DNA of 16,516 nt from an uncultured Collinsella sp. (GCA_902493615.1 CABUQK010000037.1:1-16516); one strand, 5' to 3'. Counted from the first letter of the stretch, positions 7,082 to 15,169 are shown. The notes: generated by a model from the letters alone, not told the origin. A program made the numbers and translations.

Positions 7082-7109
7082 ATTATACACTTGCAGACGG
7101 CTGCTGCAG
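7082..7109 (-). promoter_or_regulatory. Candidate promoter of the efp-asp23-nusB-xseB-tlyA-nadK-recN operon
   Basis: The minus strand has a perfect TATAAT (7082-7087). The best -35 candidate is CTGCAG (7104-7109) at 16 bp, a weak match. The predicted leader is about 50 nt. The site lies between the pepP terminator and efp, where a promoter is expected. Confidence 0.55.
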
Positions 7110-7120
7110 CGAGCGCATAA

Positions 7121-7161
7121 AAAGAGAACGCGGGGCGTCCGAATCTATCCGGACGCCCCGC
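7121..7161 (-). terminator. Rho-independent terminator after pepP
   Basis: A perfect 12-bp stem (7130-7141 with 7150-7161) with an 8-nt loop begins 22 bp after the pepP stop. On the minus strand it is followed by six bases and then a run of five T. The T run is slightly distant, but stem strength and position make this a convincing terminator separating pepP from efp. Confidence 0.8.
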
Positions 7162-7183
7162 CCCAAAAATCTATCGAAATGGA

Positions 7184-8314
7184 CTAGCAATCGATGACGT
7201 GGAGGTCATGCGGCGTCTTGGTGAAGGGCTCGTAGCCGTTCTCGATGACCACGCCGTAGTCCTCCAGGCGCACGCCGCCCACGCCGGGCAGGTAGACGCC
7301 GGGTTCCATGGTGATAACCGAGCCGACCTCGATGATGTTCTTGCTGCGATTGAAGTTGGGCAGCTCGTGGATGTCGATACCAACGCCGTGGCCCAGGCCA
7401 TGGTTGTAGTAATCGCCATAGCCGGCATCGCCGATAATCTTCTTGGAAAGCTTGAAAATGTCGTTGCCCTCGACGCCCGGATGGATGGCGGCGACGCACT
7501 CCTCGTGCGTACGGCGCACGAGCGCGTACAGGTCGAGCTGCTCCTGGGTAGGCTCGCCCATCACGACGGTGCGCGTCATGTCGGAACGATAGTCGCAGTA
7601 GCCCGCGCCGTAATCCATGAGGACGAAGTCGCCCTTCTCGATCACGCGGTCACTCGGCACGGCGTGCGGGTTGGCGGTGTTGGGGCCGCTCGCCACGATG
7701 GAGCCGAAGGCCAGGCTGTCGGCACCGTTGGCGAACATAAAGTTCTCGAGCTCGTTGCGAACCTGCTTCTCGGTCATGCCGGGCTTAATAAAGCCGAGCA
7801 TGTGCTGGAAGGCGGCGTCGGTAATCGACTGCGCATGGCGCATGAGCTCGATCTCCTCGGCGTCCTTGATGGCGCGCATCTTGCGGATGTCATCATGCAT
7901 CAGCGGCAACATACAGGCGACGGAACGGTCCTCCAGACCACGCTGAATACCCTGGTAGAAGTTGATCTGCATGTCGTCCTCGACAGCGCAGACGCGGCAC
8001 TTGTTGGCCGCGATCTTGCCGGCGACCCAACCGGGGATGGTGCCCTCGTCCATGTCGTAGACCCAAGGGCTGCCGGCGGGCGTGTTCTCCTCAAAGCTGT
8101 TGAGGTAGCGCGAGTCGGTATGGAACAGACACTGGTCAGCCGTAATAAACGCCGCGTGCGGGAACTCGAAGGTGTAGTCGAAGACGCCCTTCACGCCCGT
8201 GAGCCAACGAAGATTGGCCTCGTCGCGTACCACGATAGCGTCGTAGCCGCGCTCGACCATCAGGGCACGGACACGTTCGATACGACCGGCAGGACCGGCA
8301 GCAAACTCAGACAT
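7184..8314 (-). CDS. pepP: Xaa-Pro aminopeptidase/dipeptidase (M24B peptidase)
   Basis: This is a cytosolic metallopeptidase that removes residues preceding proline (aminopeptidase P or prolidase type). The 376 residues divide into an N-terminal creatinase-like domain (about 10-140) and a C-terminal pita-bread catalytic domain (about 155-370). All five metal ligands are present: Asp234 (LMDYGAG), Asp245 (SDMTRTV), His309 (HGLGHGVGIDIHE), Glu337 (TMEPGVYLPG) and Glu351 (RLEDYGVV). The ATG has AAAGGA seven nt upstream. A peptidase of this type next to efp is an old neighbourhood shared by Bacillus (yqhT-efp) and Mycobacterium (pepQ-efp). Here the two are separated by a strong terminator, so they are probably transcribed apart. 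The sequence does not settle whether it acts on dipeptides or longer peptides. Confidence 0.93.
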   Translation of the reverse strand: MSEFAAGPAGRIERVRALMVERGYDAIVVRDEANLRWLTGVKGVFDYTFEFPHAAFITADQCLFHTDSRYLNSFEENTPAGSPWVYDMDEGTIPGWVAGKIAANKCRVCAVEDDMQINFYQGIQRGLEDRSVACMLPLMHDDIRKMRAIKDAEEIELMRHAQSITDAAFQHMLGFIKPGMTEKQVRNELENFMFANGADSLAFGSIVASGPNTANPHAVPSDRVIEKGDFVLMDYGAGYCDYRSDMTRTVVMGEPTQEQLDLYALVRRTHEECVAAIHPGVEGNDIFKLSKKIIGDAGYGDYYNHGLGHGVGIDIHELPNFNRSKNIIEVGSVITMEPGVYLPGVGGVRLEDYGVVIENGYEPFTKTPHDLHVIDC

Positions 8315-8446
8315 GCAGATTCCTTTCTTATTGTCTCAAAAAGTGCGGGACGGATCTCAACCGAACGTCAGAATCGCATGTGATCCGCAACCGATTGAAA
8401 ACCCGCCCCTCAACATGATACGAAAGACGATGGAAGTCAATAAATC
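8315..8446. other. Intergenic region between aroB-like gene and pepP
   Basis: This 132-bp gap holds no ORF and no terminator for the aroB-like gene. An inverted repeat CGGATC (8351-8356)/GATCCG (8382-8387) with a 25-bp loop, and a direct repeat CAACCGA (8358-8364 and 8388-8394), are visible. A minus-strand TTGACT (8435-8440) and TATCAT (8415-8420) resemble promoter boxes, but the 14-bp spacing is too short. pepP may therefore be read through from the upstream operon or use an unrecognised promoter. Confidence 0.3.
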
Positions 8447-9556
8447 TTAGAGAAGTTCTTTGCGAGAAGCCAAGTAGGCATGAGCATGGCGCTCAAGAAC
8501 CTCGTCCTCGACGCTCGTTAGGCGAATGGCGCCGAGCGCCGCGGGCAGCGGCAACATGCTGCGGTTCGAGCGGACAAACTGCTGTCTGCGGAACTCCTCG
8601 ATATATGCGGCAGGCTCCAGATCGAAGGCAAGTTCCTCGATACCAAAGTCCTCCAGGCAGTCATCGACCTCAAAGACGTAATCGATATCGAAGTCGCAGG
8701 CATCATGTGCTAGGCGCGCCTCAAAGCGCATGCCCTCGGATAACAGCTGATAGGCAGGGACCTGCGAAGCGGCATCGCCCAAGCAGGCGCGCAAGGTACG
8801 CTCCCCCGTCTTGCCAAAATCGAGCGCATGGCGAGCGCTCGGGTTCGTGGCCATCAGTACGTCCTTACGGGCAGTCTGAGACCATTGAACGGCATTAACG
8901 AGCGCGACCTCCTCGCCCGCGAGAATCTCGGGAACGGTCTCAGTAAACTGATTCCAGCGGGACTTGCTGCTCGAAAGCATGGTGCCAACAAGCACCACAT
9001 AGCCGAACTTGAGGTACTCGGGGTCCGCCTCGCGAACAAGGTCGAGGTCACACACGACCAAGCCCGGCTCAGGACGGAACGCGATAGCGGGAAGCGCATT
9101 CGCCGGCGAGGCGACGAGCGGCTTCATGGTCGTCGCGACCGTGAGCATGGCGTCGAAGGTCGTCGGCAGCAGCGCGCACTCGGTTCGGCCACACCACTGG
9201 TTGGCGCACCAGCTAACAACCGAGCAGGTTGCGGCATCGCCAACGGCGACAACCAGATCGTCGCAGGTAACGCCGTTGGCAGACAGGGCGCCAAAGATCG
9301 CATCGGCATCGGCCAGCGTGGCACCAGCAGGCGAAACCTCGAGGACTAGCGGCGACACGGCAAAACCGGCGTCGACCAGCGCATGCTCGACGACTTCACC
9401 AAAACGCTCGGATGTGGCGGTGTTCCAAACGACCATCGCGCGCTTAGGCTTGCCCACGGCCGAGGCAAACATACGCGACAGTTCATCGAACGCGCCCAAT
9501 CCGACGCGGACATCGACGCTGCGGTTTTGGAAATTGATCAGTTGACGGCGAATCAT
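8447..9556 (-). CDS. AroB-like protein, 3-dehydroquinate synthase homologue lacking active-site residues
   Basis: The full-length (369 aa) protein aligns to 3-dehydroquinate synthase, the second shikimate-pathway enzyme. The relationship shows as LVVAVGDAA (about 101-109), LLPTTFDAML (129-138), a conserved Lys145 where AroB has GGK, PGLVVCDLDLV (164-174) and the position beside aroK. Catalytic features are gone. The NAD-binding GGGxxGD is reduced to GDAATCS. The AEVIKYG glutamate is replaced in GYVVLVG. The NLGHTFGHA metal-binding block reads DFGKTGERT (246-254), losing both histidines. The LHGEAV histidine is replaced in LLSEGM (271-276). The frame is intact with normal codon use, so it is not an obvious pseudogene. 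The ATG overlaps the aroK stop by 4 nt (ATGA), supporting translational coupling. It probably cannot catalyse the AroB reaction; its actual role is unknown. Residue alignment was done by eye. Confidence 0.8.
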   Translation of the reverse strand: MIRRQLINFQNRSVDVRVGLGAFDELSRMFASAVGKPKRAMVVWNTATSERFGEVVEHALVDAGFAVSPLVLEVSPAGATLADADAIFGALSANGVTCDDLVVAVGDAATCSVVSWCANQWCGRTECALLPTTFDAMLTVATTMKPLVASPANALPAIAFRPEPGLVVCDLDLVREADPEYLKFGYVVLVGTMLSSSKSRWNQFTETVPEILAGEEVALVNAVQWSQTARKDVLMATNPSARHALDFGKTGERTLRACLGDAASQVPAYQLLSEGMRFEARLAHDACDFDIDYVFEVDDCLEDFGIEELAFDLEPAAYIEEFRRQQFVRSNRSMLPLPAALGAIRLTSVEDEVLERHAHAYLASRKELL

Positions 9557-10086
9557 AGCAGCCCACGCTCCAAAAGCATCTCGGCACAAAGGTAGGAAAC
9601 GTCCTCGAAGGACTTGTTGCGAATATCAAGGGTAAGGTCGGCGGCCTGGCGATACAGCGGACGGCGATGCTCAAACAGGCGCGCGGCATGCTCGGGAGAA
9701 CGGAAATCGGGGCGCGTGTCGGACCGACGAATCTGTCGAATCGAATCCTCGAAGTCGCCCTCGAGGTACACGCACGTACCCATTTCGTGCATCAGTTCAA
9801 TATTCACCGGCGTTTCGACGATACCGCCCCCGCACGAAACCAACAGGCTGCGCTCGCTTTGGAGCGAACGGAGCGCCGAGGTCTCGAGCTCGCGAAAACG
9901 ATCCTCGCCCTCGGTCTCAAAAATCTCGGTTACCGACTTGCCGCAACGGCGCACGACCAGACGGTCGGTATCGATAAAACGCCGCTTGAACATGGTGCCC
10001 ACGTTGCGCGCGAGCGTCGACTTGCCCGCGCCCAAAAAGCCGATAAAGAAGATATGGTCGCAGCCGTGTTTGATGTGCTGGGACAT
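9553..10086 (-). CDS. aroK: Shikimate kinase
   Basis: The family phosphorylates shikimate at O3 with ATP. The 177-residue protein carries every usual feature: Walker A GFLGAGKST at 16-24, the DTD motif with shikimate-binding Asp40, Arg64 in EDRFRELE, the CGGG shikimate-binding loop at 84-87, lid Arg124 in TRPDF, and Arg140 in HRRPLYRQ. The gene sits 8 bp after yqeG and overlaps the AroB-like gene by 4 nt. It therefore looks enzymatically competent, in contrast to its degenerate partner. aroE and aroC are not beside it, so whether shikimate is available in this organism depends on genes elsewhere; another small substrate is possible. Confidence 0.92.
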   Translation of the reverse strand: MSQHIKHGCDHIFFIGFLGAGKSTLARNVGTMFKRRFIDTDRLVVRRCGKSVTEIFETEGEDRFRELETSALRSLQSERSLLVSCGGGIVETPVNIELMHEMGTCVYLEGDFEDSIRQIRRSDTRPDFRSPEHAARLFEHRRPLYRQAADLTLDIRNKSFEDVSYLCAEMLLERGLL

Positions 10087-10094
10087 GACGAGAC

Positions 10095-10592
10095 CTATTC
10101 CTCGCAGGGAAGGTCGCGAAGGGCCCGGCGCTCAAAGATACGGAAGATCTGCGTATACCACAGGTCCTGCGTCGCCTGCGGCTTTACCAGGATGGTATCG
10201 ACGCCGGCGAAGTTGCCGCTCCACACGTCCGTGTAGAGCTGATCACCGATCAGCACCGCCTCGTCGGCCGTGGCGCCGAGACGCTTAAGACCCGCCTTGA
10301 GGGCAAACGGCGCCGGCTTCATGGCGTGGCTGATGGCCTCGAGTCCCAGCTCGCGTGCAGAGCTCATGACCTGGTCGCGATGCCAGTTGTTGGACACCAT
10401 GCACAGCTTAAAGCCTTTGGCGCGGGCGGCATCGAGCCAAGCGGAAACCGCGGCGGGAACCTGCTCGGTGTCGCGCGGCACCAGGGTGTTATCGCGATCG
10501 AGCAGAATGGCGCGTTTGCCGTCGGCCCACAGGGTATTAAGGTCGATGCGATCGACCGAGGCAACGTAACGTTTGGGGCTAAAAATCCTCAT
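10095..10592 (-). CDS. yqeG: YqeG family HAD-IIIA type phosphatase
   Basis: The protein is a predicted cytosolic phosphatase of the HAD superfamily, YqeG group (165 residues). Motif I is LLDRDNTLV with Asp32 and Asp34, motif II is the Ser67 in MVSNNW, motif III Lys92 lies in MKPAPFALKAG, and motif IV is IGDQLYTDV with Asp117 and Asp122. All catalytic residues are present. The physiological substrate is not established; related proteins include mitochondrial phosphatidylglycerophosphate phosphatases (PTPMT/GEP4-like), so a PGP phosphatase role is possible but unproven. The start at 10592 is preferred because it gives the family N-terminus MRIFSPKRYVASV and lies one base after the mltG stop, with GGAA as a modest ribosome site. 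The frame is open further upstream but there runs over mltG. Confidence 0.88.
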   Translation of the reverse strand: MRIFSPKRYVASVDRIDLNTLWADGKRAILLDRDNTLVPRDTEQVPAAVSAWLDAARAKGFKLCMVSNNWHRDQVMSSARELGLEAISHAMKPAPFALKAGLKRLGATADEAVLIGDQLYTDVWSGNFAGVDTILVKPQATQDLWYTQIFRIFERRALRDLPCEE

Positions 10593-10593
10593 G

Positions 10594-12027
10594 CTAATTC
10601 CAAGACTGTTGATGCTCTTCGTAGGTTTGCGAGAAGTACTCCTCGTCCTGCGTAATGTAGAAATACAGGTCATCGGAGTCGGTCGGCTCAAGCGTGGCCT
10701 TGAGTGCCTCGAGCGACGGAGAGCAGATGGGCGTGGGTGGCAGACCCTCATGCTTATAGGTGTTATACGGACTATCGCTCTGCAGGTCGTCGGCGGTAAC
10801 CTCGCCACCGGTGACATACATCATAGTCGCATCGCTATTGAGATAGCGCAGGCCATCGAGCTTGCCGGCAAGGCGGTTGTAGAAAACCGAGGCCACATGC
10901 GCACGTTGATCGGCGTTGAGGCCCTCGCGCTCAACGATAGAGGCCAAGTTGACGATGTCGTAGTCGGACATCTCCACACCGTAGCGTTCCTTGATCTTGG
11001 CTTCGCAGCTCGCAAAGTCAAGCGACTTGTACTCGGTCTTAAACTGATCGAGCATAGCGCGAATCACGCCATCGGCCGTCGGCGAATCACCCAACGAATA
11101 GGTCTTGGGGAACAAGAAGCCCTCGAGGGAGTCGTTAGCGGCGCCCTTAAGGAAGCTATAGTCGTCCACGTAATTGGAGGCCTTGGCCTGGTTGAGGAAG
11201 TCTTCCTTAGAGATGCTGTCGTAGGCCTGGGCCACACGGTCGGCGACTTGATCGACCGTCAGACCCTCAGGGATAGTCAGCGCATTGGAGCCCGCGTTGG
11301 GGCCTTCCATGAGCTGCTGAACAACCTTGGTCGCATCCATGAGTGTGGTGAACGAATAATCACCAGGCTTGAGCGACATATCGGCGTTGAGCTTTTTCAC
11401 CGCCGCATAGTAATCCTTGGGATTTTCTACGATATGGTTCTCGGAGAGAATCGAGGCGATAGTATCGCCCGAAGCACCATCGGGAATGGTCACCGTAACC
11501 TGCTGACCAGCCGTAACCTTCGTATCCTCACCGGCAAAGAAACCCTTGACGGCCGGCACGACAAAGAAAACGATCGCGACAAGCGCAAGCACGGCAACAA
11601 CGCCACCGATAATCATAGGCACCGGGGAGCTTTTCTTTTGAGCACCGCGACGAGCATGCGTGTTGTAGCTCGAGCGGGTCGCCGGAGCAACGCCATGCGA
11701 ACCACGAGCGTGATGCGAATGCGATTGGGGGGCCTGCGTTCGCTGGGTAGGTGCCTGCTGCTTAAAGCGGGTGCCGCCTGCAGGCTGGGCCGTACGAGCA
11801 GTGGGCTGCTGAGCCGCGTGAGAAGCCGAATGCTGAACCGAACGAGCAGAAGGCTGCTGACCCGTCCGTTGAACAGGTTGGGCCGAATGAGAGAAGGACT
11901 GCGCCGGGCGCGCGGCAGGCTGAGCTGCACGCTGCGTCGGCTGTGCCGGACGCTGGCCAGGCTGGGCAGGGAGCGACGCCGGCTGCCGTGTACGATTCTG
12001 CTGGCGCGGATCGGAAGCGCTAGGCAT
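10594..12027 (-). CDS. mltG: Endolytic murein transglycosylase MltG
   Basis: MltG is a membrane-anchored lytic transglycosylase that cuts nascent glycan strands and so sets their length. The 477-residue protein has three parts. A cytoplasmic tail of about 135 residues is rich in Gln, Pro, Ala, Arg, Ser and His, without recognisable domains. One transmembrane segment (about 138-160, MIIGGVVAVLALVAIVFFVV) follows. The extracytoplasmic YceG/MltG domain has a LysM-like subdomain near 170-225, then the catalytic segment NLASIVERE with the presumed catalytic Glu366, then SPYNTYKHEGLPPTPICSPS. The start at 12027 has GAGGAGG about 6-7 nt upstream and overlaps ruvX by 8 nt. A long N-terminal tail before the membrane segment is seen in some other actinobacterial MltG proteins. 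The order ruvX-mltG is conserved. Confidence 0.95.
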   Translation of the reverse strand: MPSASDPRQQNRTRQPASLPAQPGQRPAQPTQRAAQPAARPAQSFSHSAQPVQRTGQQPSARSVQHSASHAAQQPTARTAQPAGGTRFKQQAPTQRTQAPQSHSHHARGSHGVAPATRSSYNTHARRGAQKKSSPVPMIIGGVVAVLALVAIVFFVVPAVKGFFAGEDTKVTAGQQVTVTIPDGASGDTIASILSENHIVENPKDYYAAVKKLNADMSLKPGDYSFTTLMDATKVVQQLMEGPNAGSNALTIPEGLTVDQVADRVAQAYDSISKEDFLNQAKASNYVDDYSFLKGAANDSLEGFLFPKTYSLGDSPTADGVIRAMLDQFKTEYKSLDFASCEAKIKERYGVEMSDYDIVNLASIVEREGLNADQRAHVASVFYNRLAGKLDGLRYLNSDATMMYVTGGEVTADDLQSDSPYNTYKHEGLPPTPICSPSLEALKATLEPTDSDDLYFYITQDEEYFSQTYEEHQQSWN

Positions 12028-12448
12028 GCGAAACCTCCTCGTTTTTACGATCGAGCCACGTCTGCAAAAACAGGCTGGCGGCAATCATGTCGATCTTGCC
12101 CCTCATCTGCTTTTCGTTGAGGCCCTGCTCGCGCAGGATACGCTTAGCCTCTTGCGAGGACAGACGCTCGTCCTCAAACTCCAACGGAAGATCGAGCTCG
12201 TCGGCAATCTTTTGCGCCACAGCGGCAACGCGCTCGGCCTGAGGGCCGGGCTCACCGGCCATGGTCAGGGGACGTCCGCTTACCAGGATGTCGGGCTCAT
12301 AGTCCTCAACCAGGTAGCGGAACGTCTTGGCCATACCGGTGACCTCGGCAGCCGGAAGCACCTTGACAGGCATCGCCATCTTGCCATCACGGCTCGAGAC
12401 GGCGATGCCAATCCTGGTCTCCCCTATGTCCAGCGCGAGCGCAACCAC
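12020..12448 (-). CDS. ruvX: RuvX/YqgF family Holliday junction resolvase-like RNase
   Basis: The protein has an RNase H-like fold and belongs to the YqgF family, implicated in 16S rRNA 5'-end processing and described as a putative Holliday junction resolvase. The 142 residues are the normal length. LALDIGETRIGIA at 4-16 carries the first catalytic Asp7. The block SGRPLTMAGEPGPQAE (57-72), FEDERLSSQEA with the acidic cluster, and KIDMIAASLFLQTWL near the C-terminus complete the site. The start is a GTG at 12446-12448 with a weak ribosome site. The gene follows alaS by 17 bp and overlaps mltG by 8 nt, in the conserved order alaS-ruvX-mltG. Confidence 0.94.
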   Translation of the reverse strand: MVALALDIGETRIGIAVSSRDGKMAMPVKVLPAAEVTGMAKTFRYLVEDYEPDILVSGRPLTMAGEPGPQAERVAAVAQKIADELDLPLEFEDERLSSQEAKRILREQGLNEKQMRGKIDMIAASLFLQTWLDRKNEEVSHA

Positions 12449-12465
12449 AGCGACTTCTTAGATTC

Positions 12466-15123
12466 TTAGGCGCCGAGCGCGGTCTTAGCGGCCGCGAGGG
12501 CATCGGCGATGCCGGCAGCATTCTTGCCACCGGCCTGGGCCATGTTGGGACGACCGCCACCGCGACCGTCGACCAGACCCGCGATCTGCTTGATCACGTT
12601 ACCGGCGTGGAAACCGGCCTTGACGGCGTCATCGGAGCCGGCAGCGAGCAGGGCCGGAGTGCCCTTCTCAGTCACGCTGGCGACGACACAAGCGACAGGG
12701 CCGGCGACCTTCTGATGCACGGTATCCCATACGTTGCGCAGGTCGGCAGCCTCAAGGCCCTGGAGCTCAGCGACGACGAGCTTGTAGCCGCCGAGCTCGA
12801 CAGCACCCTCGATGGCACTGGAAATGGCGTCGGAGGAGCCACCGGTCAGAGCCTTTTTGAGCTTGTTGGACGTCTCGCGCAGCTCGGCCTGCAGGTTCTC
12901 CACGCGGGCGGGAACCTCGTCGACGCGGCACTTGAGCGCAGCGGCGGCGGCGTCAACGAGCGCCAGGCGGTCGGCCATGTAGTCGAGGGCACCCTTAGAG
13001 GTCACGGCCTCGATACGGCGGACATTGGAGCCCGTGGAGGACTCGGAAATGATCTTGAACAGGCCAATCTCGGCGGTATTGGCGGCATGGGTGCCACCAC
13101 AGAGCTCGCGGGAGAACGGCTGGTCCTCGGCGCCCACGGAGACGACGCGGACGACATCGCCGTACTTCTCTCCAAACAGAGCGACAGCGCCGGCAGCCTT
13201 AGCCTCGTCGATGCTCATGACACGGGTCACGACCGGCTTGGAAGCGAAGATCTGCTGGTTGACCAGGTCCTCGACAGCCTTGAGCTGCTCGAAGGACAGA
13301 GCCTCGAAGTGCGTAAAGTCAAAGCGCAGGTGCTCGGGCGTCACCAGCGAGCCGGCCTGGGAGACGTGCTCGCCCAGGACCTGCTTAAGGGCAGCGTCGA
13401 GCAGGTGCGTGGCGGTGTGGTTGCGGCGCAGGAAGCCACGGCGCTCAGCGTCGAGCGCGGCGGTAACATCGGCACCGACAGTCAGCGTACCATCGGCAAC
13501 GTGCGCGACGTGGGCATACAGGCCGTTGTGGTTCTTGGTGTCGACAACGGTCAGAACAACGCCCTCAGCGGAAAGCTTGCCGGCATCGCCTTGCTGGCCA
13601 CCCATCTCGGCATAGAACGGGGTGCGGTCGAGCACGACCTCGACGTCCTCGCCGGCGGCAGCGGACTCGACGGACTCGCCGTTGCGAACGATGGCGACTA
13701 CCTTGGCGCCCTCGATGACGTCGTTGTCATAGCCATCGAAATCGGTCGCAGCGACCTTGTCGGAAAGCTCGACCCACACGTCGTTGAAGCTGCCCCAGGC
13801 ATCGCCCTTGGCGTTGGCACGAGCGCGGGCCTTCTGGTCCTCCATGCAGGCAGTGAAGCCGTCCATGTCGACGTCGTGACCAGCGGTGCCGGCGATCTCG
13901 ACGGTCAGGTCGATGGGGAAACCAAAGGTGTCGTGCAGCTTAAAGGCAACATCGCCCGGAAGCGCAGCACCCTCGGCAAGCGCTGCCAGGGCCTCATCCA
14001 GGTAGACGCGACCGTTGTCGAGCGTCGTGGAGAAGCGCTCCTCCTCGGAGGCGACGATACCCTTAACGAGCGCGACGTTCTTGAGCAGCTCGGGGTAGGC
14101 CTCGCCCATCTGAGCGTTGACCTCGTCGATGAACTTGGTCAGGAAGGCGCCCTCGATGCCCAGTAGGCGACCGTGGAACACGGCGCGGCGGAGCAGGCGG
14201 CGAAGGACGTACTCGCGACCCTCGTTACCGGGCAGGATGCCGTCAGAGATCATGAAGTCGACGGCACGGGAGTGGTCGGCGATGATGCGAAGAGAACGGC
14301 TGGCGCCGGAGTAATCGTCGGCGTCATAGGTCTTGCCGCTGATCTCCTCGCCCAGCTTGATGAGGTGCTGCATCAGATCGCCGTCGTAATTGGCGGTCTT
14401 GTGCTGCATGATGGCAGCCATGCGCTCCAGGCCCATGCCCGTATCGAGGTTGCGGTGCGGCAGCTCCGGCATGGAGCCGTCCTCCTGACGGTCGTACTGG
14501 GTAAACACGAGGTTCCAGAACTCAAGGAAGCGGTCGCAGTCGCAGCCGGGCTTGCAGTCGGGGCTGCCGCAGCCGACCTCCTCGCCCATGTCAAAATAGA
14601 TCTCGGAGCACGGACCGCAGGGACCGGTGGGGCCAGCGGCCCAGAAGTTGTCGTCCTCACCCAGGCGGGAGATGTGGTCCTCGGCAACGCCCAGAGAACG
14701 CCACACGTCGTGGGTCTCGTCGTCCTCGGTAAAGACGGTGAAGTACAGGCGATCGAGCGGCAGCTTGAACTCCTTGGTGATGAGCTCAAAGGCCCAGGCG
14801 CAAGCCTGCTCCTTGGAGACGCCGCCAAAAGAGAAATCGCCGAGCATCTCGAAGAACGACAGATGACGGCCGTCCTCGCCGATGCAATCGATGTCGTTGG
14901 TGCGGACACACTTCTGGCAGGAGATCGCGCCAATCTCCTTCATGGTCTTCTTGCCCTGGTAGTACTCCTTAAACTGGTTCATGCCGGCGTTGGCAAGCAG
15001 CAGTGAAGGATCGTCGGGGACGAGGGACGAAGAAGGATAGAGCTTAAGACCGCGCTCCTCAAAGAAGTTGAGGAACTTGGAGCGAATCTCGGCCGTAGTC
15101 ATTGACGGGTAGTCAGCACTCAT
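12466..15123 (-). CDS. alaS: Alanyl-tRNA synthetase
   Basis: AlaRS charges tRNA-Ala and edits mischarged Ser and Gly. The 885-residue protein has all expected parts. The class II aminoacylation domain includes ANAGMNQFKEYYQG at 44-57 and the Cys-rich block CGSPDCKPGCDCDRFLEFWN at 185-204. The editing domain has its zinc ligands His569 and His573 (NHTATHLL) and Cys675 and His679 (CGGTHA). The C-terminal DHHA1-type domain ends with DGRGGGRPNMAQAGG at 852-866. The start at 15123 was chosen because GAGGAG lies 9 nt upstream; the alternative ATG at 15102 lacks a ribosome site. It is the first gene of the operon running to the AroB-like gene. The short leader (about 40 nt) leaves no room for a T-box. 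Confidence 0.97.
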   Translation of the reverse strand: MSADYPSMTTAEIRSKFLNFFEERGLKLYPSSSLVPDDPSLLLANAGMNQFKEYYQGKKTMKEIGAISCQKCVRTNDIDCIGEDGRHLSFFEMLGDFSFGGVSKEQACAWAFELITKEFKLPLDRLYFTVFTEDDETHDVWRSLGVAEDHISRLGEDDNFWAAGPTGPCGPCSEIYFDMGEEVGCGSPDCKPGCDCDRFLEFWNLVFTQYDRQEDGSMPELPHRNLDTGMGLERMAAIMQHKTANYDGDLMQHLIKLGEEISGKTYDADDYSGASRSLRIIADHSRAVDFMISDGILPGNEGREYVLRRLLRRAVFHGRLLGIEGAFLTKFIDEVNAQMGEAYPELLKNVALVKGIVASEEERFSTTLDNGRVYLDEALAALAEGAALPGDVAFKLHDTFGFPIDLTVEIAGTAGHDVDMDGFTACMEDQKARARANAKGDAWGSFNDVWVELSDKVAATDFDGYDNDVIEGAKVVAIVRNGESVESAAAGEDVEVVLDRTPFYAEMGGQQGDAGKLSAEGVVLTVVDTKNHNGLYAHVAHVADGTLTVGADVTAALDAERRGFLRRNHTATHLLDAALKQVLGEHVSQAGSLVTPEHLRFDFTHFEALSFEQLKAVEDLVNQQIFASKPVVTRVMSIDEAKAAGAVALFGEKYGDVVRVVSVGAEDQPFSRELCGGTHAANTAEIGLFKIISESSTGSNVRRIEAVTSKGALDYMADRLALVDAAAAALKCRVDEVPARVENLQAELRETSNKLKKALTGGSSDAISSAIEGAVELGGYKLVVAELQGLEAADLRNVWDTVHQKVAGPVACVVASVTEKGTPALLAAGSDDAVKAGFHAGNVIKQIAGLVDGRGGGRPNMAQAGGKNAAGIADALAAAKTALGA

Positions 15124-15169
15124 AGAGGGAATCTCCTCGGTTTCACATCGAAACAGTTCAAACGTAACG

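Noticed and set aside
8447..9556. Calling the aroB-like gene a pseudogene
   Set aside because: The frame is complete at family length with a coupled start and no frameshift or internal stop; only catalytic residues are lost.
10573..12120. Long open frame on the plus strand opposite mltG and yqeG
   Set aside because: It lies wholly over well-recognised minus-strand genes, has low-complexity Arg/Leu-rich sequence and no family motif; it is a by-product of high GC.
12607..14166. Long open frame on the plus strand opposite alaS
   Set aside because: It mirrors the alaS reading frame, is rich in Gly, Leu, Asp and Val as expected for an antisense frame, and has no recognisable domain.
15140..15154. 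GTTTC/GAAAC inverted repeat just upstream of the alaS ribosome site
   Set aside because: Only five AT-rich pairs; too weak to claim a leader structure or an AlaRS autoregulatory site.
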